Below, piece by piece: positions 17,000-25,124 of a stretch of DNA of 64,000 bases. Source of the stretch: Lachnospiraceae bacterium (GTDB lineage Bacteria; Bacillota; Clostridia; Lachnospirales; Lachnospiraceae); assembly GCA_030526195.1 (NCBI GenBank), contig JAUNDG010000001.1, forward strand, positions 214,987 to 278,986. The letters are read 5' to 3'. How positions within the stretch are numbered: the first letter of the stretch is position 1; each line of letters starts with the position of its first letter. The notes below the pieces were generated by a model. The model ran no database searches, was not told the origin of the DNA, and saw only the letters and a list, made by a program, of their open reading frames with translations. Both the position numbers and the translations under genes were made by a program.

Positions 17000-17044
17000 A
17001 AGCGGACAACGCGACCTCGGTTTAGGGGTTACGTTTGTCCGCTT
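17000..17044. repeat. Hairpin repeat related to the two repeats after the MATE gene (copy 1)
   Basis: AAGCGGACAACG (17000-17011) pairs with CGTTTGTCCGCTT (17032-17044) with one bulged T. The outer arms share AAGCGGACA and TGTCCGCTT with the elements at 18567 and 18824. Outside it, ATAACAAAGC and GCTTTGTTGTTAT can pair alternatively. It may act as a terminator for the ABC operon. Confidence 0.6.
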
Positions 17045-17047
17045 TGT

Positions 17048-17056
17048 TGTTATAAT
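17048..17056 (+). promoter_or_regulatory. Extended -10 promoter of the first MATE gene
   Basis: TGTTATAAT is an ideal extended -10 element. A weak -35 (TTACGT at 17029-17034) lies 16 bp upstream. The leader to the ATG at 17138 is about 75 nt. Confidence 0.5.
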
Positions 17057-17137
17057 GAAAATCCGGCCGGGTTGGAGGCTCAAAAAGGGAAGCGCATCCG
17101 GCAGAAGCATTAGTTTAGAAACAGGAGGAGCAGCCTG

Positions 17138-18487
17138 ATGGCACGTGAATACAATATGACAAAGGGCCCCATCACCGCGGGTTTGTGGCGGTTTGCCCTG
17201 CCCCTGATGATCGGCAATGTCATGCAGCAGTTTTACAATCTGACGGACACCTGGGTGGTGGGCCGCTTTATCGGGAGCGATGCCCTGGGTGCTGTCGGGG
17301 CATCCTACGCGCTGCTCACTTTTTTGTCCTCCGTCATCATCGGTCTTTGCCTGGGAAGCAGTGCCTATCTGGCCATGGCTTTTGGTCGGGGAGACAAAGG
17401 GGCCGTGCGCAACGGCATTTTCATGGCAGCGGTGATTACCGGCGCGGTGACGCTCACCATCATCGCCATTTTCTATATGGGCTTGCCTCGGATCATCACT
17501 TTGATGCAGGTGAGCGGCAGTAATGCGCATTTGATGGAAATGTATCTGTTTACCGTCTTTTTCGGGTTTTTCTTTCTTTACATCTACAACCTGGTGACGA
17601 ATATCCTGCGAGGTATCGGCAATTCGGTGGTGCCGCTGGTTTTTCTGGGGGTCTCCGTGGGCGCCAATGTTGTGCTGGATGTCATGTTTGTGGCGGTGCT
17701 GGCCTGGGGCATCCGGGGTGCGGCGCTGGCCACGGTGCTGGCGCAGATCGCCGCCGGGGTCGGGATTCTCATGTACTTCCTGGTGAAATACCCGCAGTAT
17801 CGGCTGACCCGCGAGGACATGCGCTGGCGAAAAGTCCCATTTTCGAAAATAATGAAGCTGTCGGGCTATACGTGTCTGCAGCAATCGGTCATGAATTTCG
17901 GCATTCTGGTGGTGCAGAGCATCGTCAACAGCTTCGGGCCCGTGGTCATGGCGGCCTTTGCGGTGGCGGTGAAGATCGACACGCTGGCCTATTCGCCGGT
18001 GCAGGATTTCGGCAATGCCTTTTCGGTGTTCACGGCGCAGAATTTCGGGGCCGGGCAGGGGCAGCGGATTCGGCAGGGCATCCGGAGCGCCGTTGTGAGT
18101 GTGACAATTTTCAGCCTGGCGGTCAGTGCGCTGGTTTGCGCCCTGGCACCGTGGCTCATGTCCTTGTTTGTTAAGGAAAATGCAGCGGCCATCCTGCCGG
18201 TGGGGGTGGAGTACCTCCGTATCGAAGGGGCCTGCTATCTGGGCATCGGTATACTGTTCCTGCTGTATGGCTACTATCGCGCCATCGATAAGCCCATGAT
18301 GTCGGTGGTCCTGACGGTGATCTCGCTTGGGACACGGATCGGGCTCGCGCTGGTGTTGTCCCGGATCGAGGCCATCGGCGTGACCGGCATCTGGGTGGCG
18401 ATTCCCATCGGCTGGTTCCTGGCGGATGCGGCCGGGATTTTTCTGGGGCGGCGGATGCGGCCTATGCAGGAGGGAGAACTGAGATAA
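17138..18487 (+). CDS. MATE-family multidrug/cation exporter (first copy)
   Basis: A 449-aa transporter with 12 predicted transmembrane segments that exports drugs or metabolites using Na+ or H+. Typical features are GLWRFALPLMIGNVMQQFYN in TM1, the DTWVVGRFIGSDALGAVGAS repeat, a matching second half (LSGYTCLQQSVMNFG; AFAVAVKIDTLAYSP) and QNFGAGQGQRIRQG between TM9 and TM10. An AGGAGGAG ribosome site sits close to the ATG. Flanked by hairpin repeats at 17000, 18567 and 18824, it appears to be a monocistronic unit. The substrate cannot be predicted. Confidence 0.92.
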   Translation: MAREYNMTKGPITAGLWRFALPLMIGNVMQQFYNLTDTWVVGRFIGSDALGAVGASYALLTFLSSVIIGLCLGSSAYLAMAFGRGDKGAVRNGIFMAAVITGAVTLTIIAIFYMGLPRIITLMQVSGSNAHLMEMYLFTVFFGFFFLYIYNLVTNILRGIGNSVVPLVFLGVSVGANVVLDVMFVAVLAWGIRGAALATVLAQIAAGVGILMYFLVKYPQYRLTREDMRWRKVPFSKIMKLSGYTCLQQSVMNFGILVVQSIVNSFGPVVMAAFAVAVKIDTLAYSPVQDFGNAFSVFTAQNFGAGQGQRIRQGIRSAVVSVTIFSLAVSALVCALAPWLMSLFVKENAAAILPVGVEYLRIEGACYLGIGILFLLYGYYRAIDKPMMSVVLTVISLGTRIGLALVLSRIEAIGVTGIWVAIPIGWFLADAAGIFLGRRMRPMQEGELR

Positions 18488-18566
18488 CATTGACGGCTGG
18501 AGGTCAGCGCGTGTCTCTCGGGGAGATAGGCGTATCCCGATCAAAACAATGCGGGGGGCTTTTGAA

Positions 18567-18622
18567 GAGCAAGTAGCAAAGCGGCCATCGTGCCTTGCGG
18601 GGATTGCGAGTGTCCGCTTTAC
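18567..18622. repeat. 56-nt hairpin-containing repeat, copy 2
   Basis: Matches 18824-18879 at about 50 of 56 positions by eye, from GAGCAAG to CCGCTTTAC. The outer AAGCGG/CCGCTT arms can pair. It is a REP-like element in the long non-coding stretch after the MATE gene. Confidence 0.75.
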
Positions 18623-18663
18623 CATATAGAGTTCATCGGGAGGGACAGTCTCACGATAAGATG

Positions 18664-18703
18664 AAGACGCAGTGTTCGCGCAAGCGACCTGCGTCTTTTT
18701 TCT
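18664..18703 (+). terminator. Rho-independent terminator between MATE and pstS
   Basis: A 9-bp stem AAGACGCAG/CTGCGTCTT (18664-18672, 18689-18697) with an inner TCGC-GCAA-GCGA hairpin, followed by a T-rich run. It lies 180 nt after the MATE stop and may end that transcript or an unseen small RNA. Confidence 0.8.
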
Positions 18704-18823
18704 TCTTTTTTACTGCAGCAGGCATTCCTTCGCTTCAAAGCCGCAGAGTTTGAACTGCAGCAAGCTTGCGTTAGCGGGGTAAGAGCCCCTGCTGATGGGC
18801 TACCGAAGGTAGCTGCGATTCAC

Positions 18824-18879
18824 GAGCAAGCGGCGAAGCGGACATCGTGCCCTGCGGGTATTGCGAGTGTCCGCTTTAC
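18824..18879. repeat. 56-nt hairpin-containing repeat, copy 3
   Basis: Holds perfect 9-bp arms AAGCGGACA/TGTCCGCTT around a GC-rich loop. See copies at 17000 and 18567. The surrounding 18488-18970 region has no gene I can support. Confidence 0.75.
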
Positions 18880-18885
18880 GCGGGG

Positions 18886-18921
18886 CCACATGACTGTTCA
18901 TGGAGGGCTTCTGTCATGTGG
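18886..18921. repeat. 9-bp inverted repeat upstream of pstS
   Basis: CCACATGAC (18886-18894) and GTCATGTGG (18913-18921) form a perfect stem with an 18-nt loop. There is no U-tract, so it is either a weak terminator or an operator. Confidence 0.55.
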
Positions 18922-18970
18922 GTTTCTCAACAGGTTTGTGCGGGATGGCGGTATTTTGGCTCATAAAACA

Positions 18971-19018
18971 TTTACGGACATTTTACGAAGGCAGGGTAAC
19001 GGCTTTTACAGAAGGCTT
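18971..19018 (+). promoter_or_regulatory. Candidate Pho-type direct repeats upstream of pstS
   Basis: TTTACG occurs at 18971 and 18982 (11-nt period), then GTAACG, then GGCTTTTA twice 13 nt apart (19000-19018). Direct repeats at about 11-nt spacing ahead of pstS are the usual arrangement for PhoB/PhoP binding. The sequence is not an exact match to either consensus. Confidence 0.4.
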
Positions 19019-19102
19019 TTATGATGAGCACTGTCAACGAAAAGTCGTTAAAAACATCCGCAACGAAGGCGGATGAGTCAAATTTTATCGGAGGAATAAA
19101 AC

Positions 19103-20035
19103 ATGAAAAGAAATATGCTGAAAACAAGAACTCAGAAGCTTATGGCTATCGGTTGTGCTGCGGCACTGATGATCACAGCACTGACAGGCTGTGGGGCTTC
19201 AAATGATACCGCCGCTCAGGCTGATACTTCTGCCGCGGCAACAGAAGAAAGTGCTGCACCGGCTGAAACACCGGCTGAAGCTCCGGCTGACGAAGATGTC
19301 AGTGGCACCCTGACACTGGCCGGTTCCACTTCCATGGAAAAACTGTGCGAGGCTATGTCTGAAAGCTTTATGGAAGCTTATCCGAATGTCACCGTTACGG
19401 TTGAATACACAGGTTCCGGTGCCGGTCTTGAATCTCTGGCTCAGGGCAGCGTTGATATCGGCAATGCCTCCCGTGGGCTGAAGGATGGTGAAAAGGAAAG
19501 CGGCGCTGTTGAAAATGTTGTGGCCATCGACGGTATCGCCGTGATCACTGACAAAGAAAATGCCGTGGCTGATCTTTCCACAGAAGATCTGGCCGCTATC
19601 TACACCGGCGAAGTGACAAACTGGTCCGCTCTGGGTGGCAGCGATGAAGCCATCGTGGTCATCGGTCGTGAAGCCGGTTCCGGTACAAGAGGTGCCTTTG
19701 AAGAACTGGTCGAGGTAGAAGATGCCTGCGCTTATGCTCAGGAACTTGACTCCACAGGCGCTGTTCTCGCAAAGGTTGCTTCCACACCGGGTGCCATCGG
19801 TTATGTGTCTCTCGATGTTGTGGATGATTCCGTCAAGGCCGTATCTCTTAACGGCGTTGAAGCCACAGAAAGCAACATCCTGGCCGGCAACTATCTGTTA
19901 TCAAGACCGTTTGTGATGGCGACCCTCGGCAGCATCGATGAGCAGTCAGCTCTCGTTCAGACCTGGTTCTCCTACATCTCCTCTGAAGCAGGTCAGAGCG
20001 TTATCTCAGGTCTTGGCCTCATCCTTCCGGAATAA
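19103..20035 (+). CDS. pstS: Phosphate ABC transporter substrate-binding lipoprotein
   Basis: A 310-aa lipoprotein that captures phosphate outside the membrane. The signal peptide ends with the lipobox ALTGC (Cys about residue 31) and is followed by an Ala/Glu/Pro-rich linker. The mature domain shows LTLAGSTSMEKLCEAMSE, VTVEYTGSGAGLESLAQGSV, VIGREAGSGTRGAFEEL (the phosphate-binding SGTRG loop) and PGAIGYVSL. GGAGG lies just before the ATG. It heads the pstSCAB-phoU operon, with pstC 9 nt downstream. Likely induced by phosphate limitation; see the candidate direct repeats upstream. Confidence 0.95.
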   Translation: MKRNMLKTRTQKLMAIGCAAALMITALTGCGASNDTAAQADTSAAATEESAAPAETPAEAPADEDVSGTLTLAGSTSMEKLCEAMSESFMEAYPNVTVTVEYTGSGAGLESLAQGSVDIGNASRGLKDGEKESGAVENVVAIDGIAVITDKENAVADLSTEDLAAIYTGEVTNWSALGGSDEAIVVIGREAGSGTRGAFEELVEVEDACAYAQELDSTGAVLAKVASTPGAIGYVSLDVVDDSVKAVSLNGVEATESNILAGNYLLSRPFVMATLGSIDEQSALVQTWFSYISSEAGQSVISGLGLILPE

Positions 20036-20044
20036 GGAGGCTTT

Positions 20045-20953
20045 ATGAACAGGAAAGCAAAGAAAAATGTCGCAGAGACGACAGCTCAGTCCATCATGAC
20101 GCTTTGCGGCGTGTTAGCTATCTTTGCCGTATGTTCGATAACCGTTTATATGATCGCTAAGGGCACGCCGGCATTTTCAGAGGTTGGCGTGCCCGAACTT
20201 TTAGGCGGCACGGTCTGGAAACCGACGGCGGCAGAACCTTCATACGGCATCTTACCGATTATCTTAACATCCATTGCCGGCACCGCCGCCAGCGTGCTCA
20301 TCGGTGTCCCCATTGCCCTTCTCACAGCGGTCTTTCTGACGGAAATCGCCGACAAAAAGCTGGCCGCCGTGGTTCAGCCGGCTGTGGAACTCCTGGCTGC
20401 GATCCCGTCGGTTATCTACGGCCTTCTGGGTCTCATGATCCTCAATCCGCTTATGTATAAGGTGGAGAAAATCATTTTCGCCGGGTCAGAGACTCACCAG
20501 TTCACCGGTGGTTCTAATATGCTCTCAGCTGTTATCGTGCTGGCCATCATGATCCTGCCCACTGTGGTCAACGTGAGTGTGTCCTCGATCCGGGCGGTAT
20601 CCCCGAGCCTGCGGGCATCATCACTGGCCCTGGGCGCCAGCCGCATTCAGACCATTTTCAAAGTGGTCATTCCGGCAGCCAAATCCGGTATCATGACCGG
20701 CGTTGTTCTGGGCATCGGCCGCGCCATCGGCGAAGCCATGGCCATCAACATGGTGGCAGGCGGTTCCGTCAATCTGCCGCTTCCCTTTAATTCCGTCAGG
20801 TTCCTGACCACACAGCTTGTCAGCGAGATGGGCTACGCGGAGGGCCTTCACCGTCAGGTGCTGTTTTCCGTCGGCCTGGTGCTCTTTGTCTTCATCATGG
20901 TCATCAACCTGGTTCTGCAGAAAATGAGAAAGAAGGCCATCGATCATGACTAA
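20045..20953 (+). CDS. pstC: Phosphate ABC transporter permease PstC
   Basis: A 302-aa inner-membrane permease with six predicted transmembrane segments. The BPD-type EAA loop reads LGASRIQTIFKVVIPAAKSG (about residues 195-215). Other markers are AELLAAIPSVIYGLLG-like PAVELLAAIPSVIYGL and GIGRAIGEAMAINMVAGG. An AAGGAGG site precedes the ATG, and its last 8 nt overlap pstA. It pairs with PstA to form the phosphate channel. Confidence 0.95.
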   Translation: MNRKAKKNVAETTAQSIMTLCGVLAIFAVCSITVYMIAKGTPAFSEVGVPELLGGTVWKPTAAEPSYGILPIILTSIAGTAASVLIGVPIALLTAVFLTEIADKKLAAVVQPAVELLAAIPSVIYGLLGLMILNPLMYKVEKIIFAGSETHQFTGGSNMLSAVIVLAIMILPTVVNVSVSSIRAVSPSLRASSLALGASRIQTIFKVVIPAAKSGIMTGVVLGIGRAIGEAMAINMVAGGSVNLPLPFNSVRFLTTQLVSEMGYAEGLHRQVLFSVGLVLFVFIMVINLVLQKMRKKAIDHD

Positions 20954-21875
20954 GGAAGGCACATTATCACTGACAACACATCGCAAAAGACGGAGCGATT
21001 CCGCTCTTTACGCGCTGATCTACCTGTGCGCGGGCTTCACCGTGCTGCTGTTGGCCGGGATCATCATTTACGTGGCTGTTAAAGGTATCGGCCAGGTCAA
21101 CTGGCAGTTTTTAACCACCGTTACCTCTGTGCTGAAGGGCACGGTGGGTATCGCCGGCAACATCGTCAACACCCTGATGATCATCGTGATCACCATGCTG
21201 GTGGCCACACCCCTCGGTGTCGGCGCCGCCATTTACCTCAATGAATACGCCAAGCCCGGGAAACTGGTGAACCTGATCGAATATGCTACCGAGACACTGT
21301 CCGGTATCCCCTCCATCATTTTCGGTCTCTTCGGCATGATGTTCTTCGGGCAGACGCTGGGGATGGGCTACTCCATCCTGACCGGTTCCCTCACTATGGT
21401 GCTCATGGTGCTGCCTCTTGTGACCCGCAACACCCAGGAGGCGCTGAAGACTGTTCCGGACAGTTATCGTCACGGGGCCGTGGGCCTTGGCGCAGGAAAA
21501 TGGTACACCATCCGCACGATTCTGTTGCCGTCCGCCATGCCCGGTATCATTACCGGTGTCATCCTGGCCATCGGCCGCATCATCGGCGAGTCCGCCGCTC
21601 TTCTCTTCACGGCGGGCAGTGCCAAGGCATTACCCAAAACATTTGAGCAGCTCTTCGGAAAAATCTTCCAGTCCGGCGGTACGCTGACAACCCAGCTGTA
21701 TCTCTCCGCCACCAGTGAGGGTGATTTTGAGACAGCCTTCGGCATCGCAGTGGTGCTGCTGATCCTGGTGTTCCTCATCAATCTGGGCACCAAACGACTG
21801 GCCGCTCGATTCGATAATACCCGGGAGCGGAAGACAAAGAAGGACAAGAAGTTGGCCGGTGCCTCAGAGGAATGA
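20946..21875 (+). CDS. pstA: Phosphate ABC transporter permease PstA
   Basis: A 309-aa permease with six predicted transmembrane segments. Markers are GVGAAIYLNEYAKPGK, ETLSGIPSIIFGLFGMMFF, the EAA loop LGAGKWYTIRTILLPSAMPG and AIGRIIGESAALLFTAG. Its start lies within the 3' end of pstC. It ends in a basic Lys-rich tail (RERKTKKDKK). About 97 nt with an inverted repeat separate it from pstB. Confidence 0.95.
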   Translation: MTKEGTLSLTTHRKRRSDSALYALIYLCAGFTVLLLAGIIIYVAVKGIGQVNWQFLTTVTSVLKGTVGIAGNIVNTLMIIVITMLVATPLGVGAAIYLNEYAKPGKLVNLIEYATETLSGIPSIIFGLFGMMFFGQTLGMGYSILTGSLTMVLMVLPLVTRNTQEALKTVPDSYRHGAVGLGAGKWYTIRTILLPSAMPGIITGVILAIGRIIGESAALLFTAGSAKALPKTFEQLFGKIFQSGGTLTTQLYLSATSEGDFETAFGIAVVLLILVFLINLGTKRLAARFDNTRERKTKKDKKLAGASEE

Positions 21876-21906
21876 CCGGTATCCGCGAAAGTTTACATAA
21901 TTTTTC

Positions 21907-21953
21907 TGCTAACCTGATGATTTTGGGACGATCGAAATGACGACTGGTTAGCA
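21907..21953. repeat. Inverted repeat between pstA and pstB
   Basis: TGCTAACC at 21907-21914 and GGTTAGCA at 21946-21953 form a perfect 8-bp stem, flanked by T- and A-rich ends, inside the pst operon. It could be an attenuator or an RNA-processing/stability hairpin setting pstB-phoU levels. Confidence 0.55.
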
Positions 21954-21972
21954 AAAGAAGTAGGGAGACGAT

Positions 21973-22731
21973 ATGACAGAAAGTAAGATCACGGTGCGGG
22001 ATTTGCACCTTTATTACGGAGAAAATCACGCTTTGAAGGGCGTGAATATGGATATCCGCCCCAATGCCATCACGGCCTTCATCGGGCCGTCCGGCTGCGG
22101 CAAATCCACTTTTTTAAAGACTTTAAACCGCATGAATGACCTGGTGGAAAATGTCCGGATCGAAGGGCAGGTGTGCCTGGACGGCGAGGATATTTATGCG
22201 CCGGATGTGGACACCACCGTTCTGCGGAAGCGGGTGGGCATGGTGTTCCAGCAACCCAATCCCTTCCCCATGAGCATTTACGATAACATTGCCTATGGCC
22301 CCCGGGTTCACGGCATCAAGGACAAAGCCACACTGGACCGGATCGTGGAGGAAAGCCTTCAGGGCGCTGCCATTTTTGATGAGGTGAAGGATCGTCTGAA
22401 AAAATCAGCCCTGGGTCTTTCCGGCGGTCAGCAGCAGAGACTCTGCATTGCCCGCGCGCTGGCTGTGCAGCCGGAGGTGCTGCTGATGGACGAACCCACA
22501 TCCGCCCTCGACCCCATTTCCACCTCAAAGATCGAGGACCTGATGGAGGAACTGAAGAAGAAATACACAGTGGTCATCGTGACCCACAACATGCAGCAGG
22601 CCGTCCGTGTGGCGGATGATACGGCATTTTTCCTTCTGGGGGATCTCATCGAGTTTGGCCAGACCCAGCAGCTGTTCTCTTATCCGCGGGATAAACGGAC
22701 AGAGGATTATATCACCGGCCGATTCGGCTAA
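21973..22731 (+). CDS. pstB: Phosphate ABC transporter ATP-binding protein
   Basis: A 252-aa ATPase. Walker A is [20 protein letters not shown]; the Q-loop is [20 protein letters not shown], a hallmark of PstB; the signature is [16 protein letters not shown]; Walker B is [13 protein letters not shown]; the H-loop is [13 protein letters not shown]. Length and motifs match PstB closely. A GGGAGA site precedes the ATG. It completes the transporter, with phoU 73 nt downstream. Confidence 0.97.
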   Translation: MTESKITVRDLHLYYGENHALKGVNMDIRPNAITAFIGPSGCGKSTFLKTLNRMNDLVENVRIEGQVCLDGEDIYAPDVDTTVLRKRVGMVFQQPNPFPMSIYDNIAYGPRVHGIKDKATLDRIVEESLQGAAIFDEVKDRLKKSALGLSGGQQQRLCIARALAVQPEVLLMDEPTSALDPISTSKIEDLMEELKKKYTVVIVTHNMQQAVRVADDTAFFLLGDLIEFGQTQQLFSYPRDKRTEDYITGRFG

Positions 22732-22804
22732 GGCGCTCACAGAGCCATTTTCATAAAAAGACACCTTGATGGTTGCGAAGTTGACATAAGAAAAGGAACG
22801 AGAT

Positions 22805-23455
22805 ATGAGAAATAAATTTGACGAACAGCTGCGCCAGCTGAATCAGGAAATGATCATCATGGGCAACATGATCGAGAAGGCGATCAAGGAGGCCATCGCG
22901 GCGCTGTTTAACCGGGATGTGGAGAAGGCCCGGGAGATTATGAAGGCGGATGAGCTGGTGGACCAGGAGCAGAAAACCATTGAAAATATCTGCTTCCAGC
23001 TGCTGATCCAGCAGCAGCCGGTGGCCCGGGACCTGCGGACCATCACAGCAGCCATGAAAATGGTGACGGATATGGAGCGCATCGGCGACCAGGCGGCGGA
23101 TATTTCCGAGCTGACGGTTATGATGGCCAATTATCCGCAGACGCTGAAGGCCGAGCATATCCGCAAAATGGCCACAGAGACCATGGTGATGCTGATGCAG
23201 GCCGTGGAGGCTTATGTGGAGCGGGATATGAAGAAGGCGCAGGAGGTGATCGCGCATGATGACATCGTGGACAACCTGTTCATCAAGGTGAAGGCCGATC
23301 TGATCGAGGTCATGCAGACAAACGGCGAGTATGCCGAGCTGGCCGCGGACCTTCTGATGGTCAATAAGTATCTGGAACGTATCGGTGACCATGCCACCAA
23401 TATCGCGGAATGGGTCATTTTCTCGCTGGATGATCGTGTGCCGGACCGGCAGTAA
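22805..23455 (+). CDS. phoU: Phosphate signalling regulator PhoU
   Basis: A 216-aa all-helical protein with two PhoU three-helix repeats, each with an acidic metal-binding motif. The visible repeats are MERIGDQAADISE in the first half and LERIGDHATNIAEWVIF in the second. It links Pst transport to the PhoR-type sensor kinase, dampening the Pho response when phosphate is plentiful. As last gene of the pst operon it sits where it usually does in Bacillota. No phoPR genes are in the window. Confidence 0.95.
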   Translation: MRNKFDEQLRQLNQEMIIMGNMIEKAIKEAIAALFNRDVEKAREIMKADELVDQEQKTIENICFQLLIQQQPVARDLRTITAAMKMVTDMERIGDQAADISELTVMMANYPQTLKAEHIRKMATETMVMLMQAVEAYVERDMKKAQEVIAHDDIVDNLFIKVKADLIEVMQTNGEYAELAADLLMVNKYLERIGDHATNIAEWVIFSLDDRVPDRQ

Positions 23456-23618
23456 ACCGCTTGCCGGCAGAGTCCGGCGGAAGCGATTCCCCCACATTTT
23501 TCAAAGACAAACACGAAATAAGACAAAGACACTGAGTAATAGAAGATCATTTTCAAAGACAAAAAAGAAGACAGACAGTGTGCTATTGAGCATGCGCAAG
23601 AAGGAAAGGAGTGATGCG

Positions 23619-24398
23619 ATGAGAATCGATTTTACTGAAAAGAAAGGGTTCATCTGTGATATGGACGGTGTCATTTATCACGGAAACCGCCTTCTCCCGG
23701 GAGCTGCGGAGTTTATCAAGTGGCTCCAGGAGAATCAGAAGGATTATCTGTTTCTGACCAATAACAGCGGGATGACCCCGAAGGAACTGCAGCAGAAGCT
23801 GGAGCGACTGGGCGTTGATGTGCCGGAGGAGCGTTTTTACACCAGTGCTCTGGCAACAGCGGAATTTCTGCGCCATCAGGCACCGGGGTGCTCCGCCTTT
23901 GTGATCGGCGAGGCCGGCCTGCTGAATGCTTTGTATGATGCCGGTATCACCATGAATGATGTGAACCCGGATTATGTTGTGGTGGGTGAGGGCCGGAATT
24001 ATTCCATGGAAACACTGACAAAGGCCGTCAATCTGGTGCTGAGTGGCGCCAAGCTGATCGGGGCCAACTCCGATGTTTCCGGTAATATTGAAAATGGGAT
24101 TGCCCCGGCCTGTCGGGCGTTGATCGCCCCCATTGAAATGGCCACCGGCAAGCAGGCATACTTTTGCGGGAAACCGAATCCGCTGATGATGCGCACGGGC
24201 CTTCGACTTTTGGGCTGTCATTCCGAGGATGCTGTGATCATCGGAGACAATATGAACACAGACATCATTGCCGGCACGGAGAGTGGTGTCGATACGGTGC
24301 TGGTTCTGTCCGGTGTATCGGACCTTGAGACCGTGAAAACTTATGCTTATCAGCCGACTGTGATCCTGGACGGCGTCGGATCCATCGTCGCACAGTAA
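23619..24398 (+). CDS. HAD-IIA (NagD-like) sugar-phosphate phosphatase
   Basis: A 259-aa cytoplasmic phosphatase. HAD motif I is FICDMDGVIYHGN (nucleophile Asp), motif II FLTNNSGMTPKEL, and motifs III/IV are FCGKPNPLMM and VIIGDNMNTDIIAG. The C2-type cap lies between them, as in NagD/Pho13 enzymes. The start at 23619 is set by AAGGAAAGGA 8 nt upstream; the open frame to 23385 overlaps phoU and is not coding-like. It is followed by a terminator. The physiological substrate (phosphoglycolate, nucleotides or sugar phosphates) is not predictable. Confidence 0.9.
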   Translation: MRIDFTEKKGFICDMDGVIYHGNRLLPGAAEFIKWLQENQKDYLFLTNNSGMTPKELQQKLERLGVDVPEERFYTSALATAEFLRHQAPGCSAFVIGEAGLLNALYDAGITMNDVNPDYVVVGEGRNYSMETLTKAVNLVLSGAKLIGANSDVSGNIENGIAPACRALIAPIEMATGKQAYFCGKPNPLMMRTGLRLLGCHSEDAVIIGDNMNTDIIAGTESGVDTVLVLSGVSDLETVKTYAYQPTVILDGVGSIVAQ

Positions 24399-24400
24399 AG

Positions 24401-24435
24401 CATCCGCCTGGAGAAAATCCGGCGGGTGTTTTTTT
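24401..24435 (+). terminator. Terminator after the HAD phosphatase
   Basis: CATCCGCC pairs with GGCGGGTG (one G-U) around a 12-nt loop, followed by seven T. Confidence 0.9.
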
Positions 24436-24541
24436 ATGTCCGGAAGGCGTGGAAGTCCCGAGTGACAGATAATTGTGTGCGGCCGGCGGCCGCACATCTT
24501 GCTATAGTCTGTCCAATGGCCGAGGCAGTGAGAGTGTACAG

Positions 24542-24567
24542 AAAAAGAACGGCCGCAGCCGTTCTTT
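24542..24567 (-). terminator. Terminator of the - strand small membrane-protein gene
   Basis: A perfect 10-bp stem AAAGAACGGC/GCCGTTCTTT with a 4-nt loop. Read on the - strand it ends in TTTTTC, about 70 nt beyond the stop of the gene at 24638-24943. The remaining 24440-24640 sequence also holds a 9-bp GC palindrome (24476-24496) and no gene I can support. Confidence 0.75.
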
Positions 24568-24637
24568 ACAAGGGAGTATAGCTTATGAAAAAGAGAAAGG
24601 TGTTAATGTGATGAAAAATGCCAAATGAAAAACGATA

Positions 24638-24943
24638 TCAGATGAACTTCTGCCGGTAAACCGGAGTCGTTTCGCGATGGCGTTCAAGATTTCTGGCCTG
24701 ATAGGCACCGTCATGGAATTCATGATTGCCTTCATGAACCAGAGTGGCAAGCCCGGTGATGATAGCCGGATAACCGATGAAGCAGATCATCCAGTCAGTC
24801 GTGGCAAGGGCAAAAGGTCGAATCAAAAGCCAGGCAACAAAGCCGATCAAAGCGGCCCCCAGCATGGTGATCAAAGCGGTGCGTCTGATCTTGGCACCAA
24901 CGCTTAAGTTTTTTCTATCCATATAGGCAAATAATCTTGTCAT
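24638..24943 (-). CDS. Small two-helix membrane protein, unknown function
   Basis: A 101-aa protein on the - strand. A basic N-terminus (MDRKNLSVGAKIRR) precedes two hydrophobic segments (ALITMLGAALIGFVAWLLI and WMICFIGYPAIITGLATLV) and a polar C-terminus rich in His, Glu and Arg. The start is supported by GGAGGT 8 nt upstream on the - strand (plus-strand ACCTCC), and a - strand terminator follows. It is divergent from the Na+/H+ antiporter at 25125. I do not recognise a family. Confidence 0.7.
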   Translation of the reverse strand: MTRLFAYMDRKNLSVGAKIRRTALITMLGAALIGFVAWLLIRPFALATTDWMICFIGYPAIITGLATLVHEGNHEFHDGAYQARNLERHRETTPVYRQKFI

Positions 24944-25000
24944 GTCAATTACCTCCGATATGTGCAGTATAGAAAGTCAATGTAAAGACTGAAATCTGTG

Positions 25001-25124
25001 TTGCGTAAGGTTTGTGTAAAGGTTTATAGGGCGGGCTCACCTTGCTATCCCTCTTATCTTGTGATAAGGTAACCTATCAGCAGGGACGCTCATCCCTGCT
25101 GTCATTAAAAAAGAGGACATAAAC
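25001..25124 (+). promoter_or_regulatory. Promoter and structured leader of the antiporter gene
   Basis: A modest promoter (TTGCGT at 25001, 17-bp spacer, TTATAG at 25024) would give a leader of about 90 nt. The leader holds two stems: CTTATC/GATAAG (25053-25068) and CAGCAGGGA/TCCCTGCTG (25078-25101), the latter ending 24 nt before the ATG. It could be an ion- or pH-sensing element; I cannot assign it to a known riboswitch class. Confidence 0.45.

Noticed and set aside
16982-18625. 547-aa - strand open frame opposite the first MATE gene
   Set aside because: It is antisense to a clear MATE transporter, is rich in His/Arg/Gln/Pro with no domain pattern, and reflects the GC-biased third positions of the + strand gene.
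24476-24496. GC palindrome (9-bp arms, 3-nt loop) as a terminator
   Set aside because: No T-tract on either strand and no gene ending nearby; it may be a protein-binding site but I cannot support a call.
24580-24632. Very short + strand reading frames after an AGGGAG-like site (MKKRKVLM and similar)
   Set aside because: Eight codons or fewer with no downstream partner in the same orientation; likely decay or chance.
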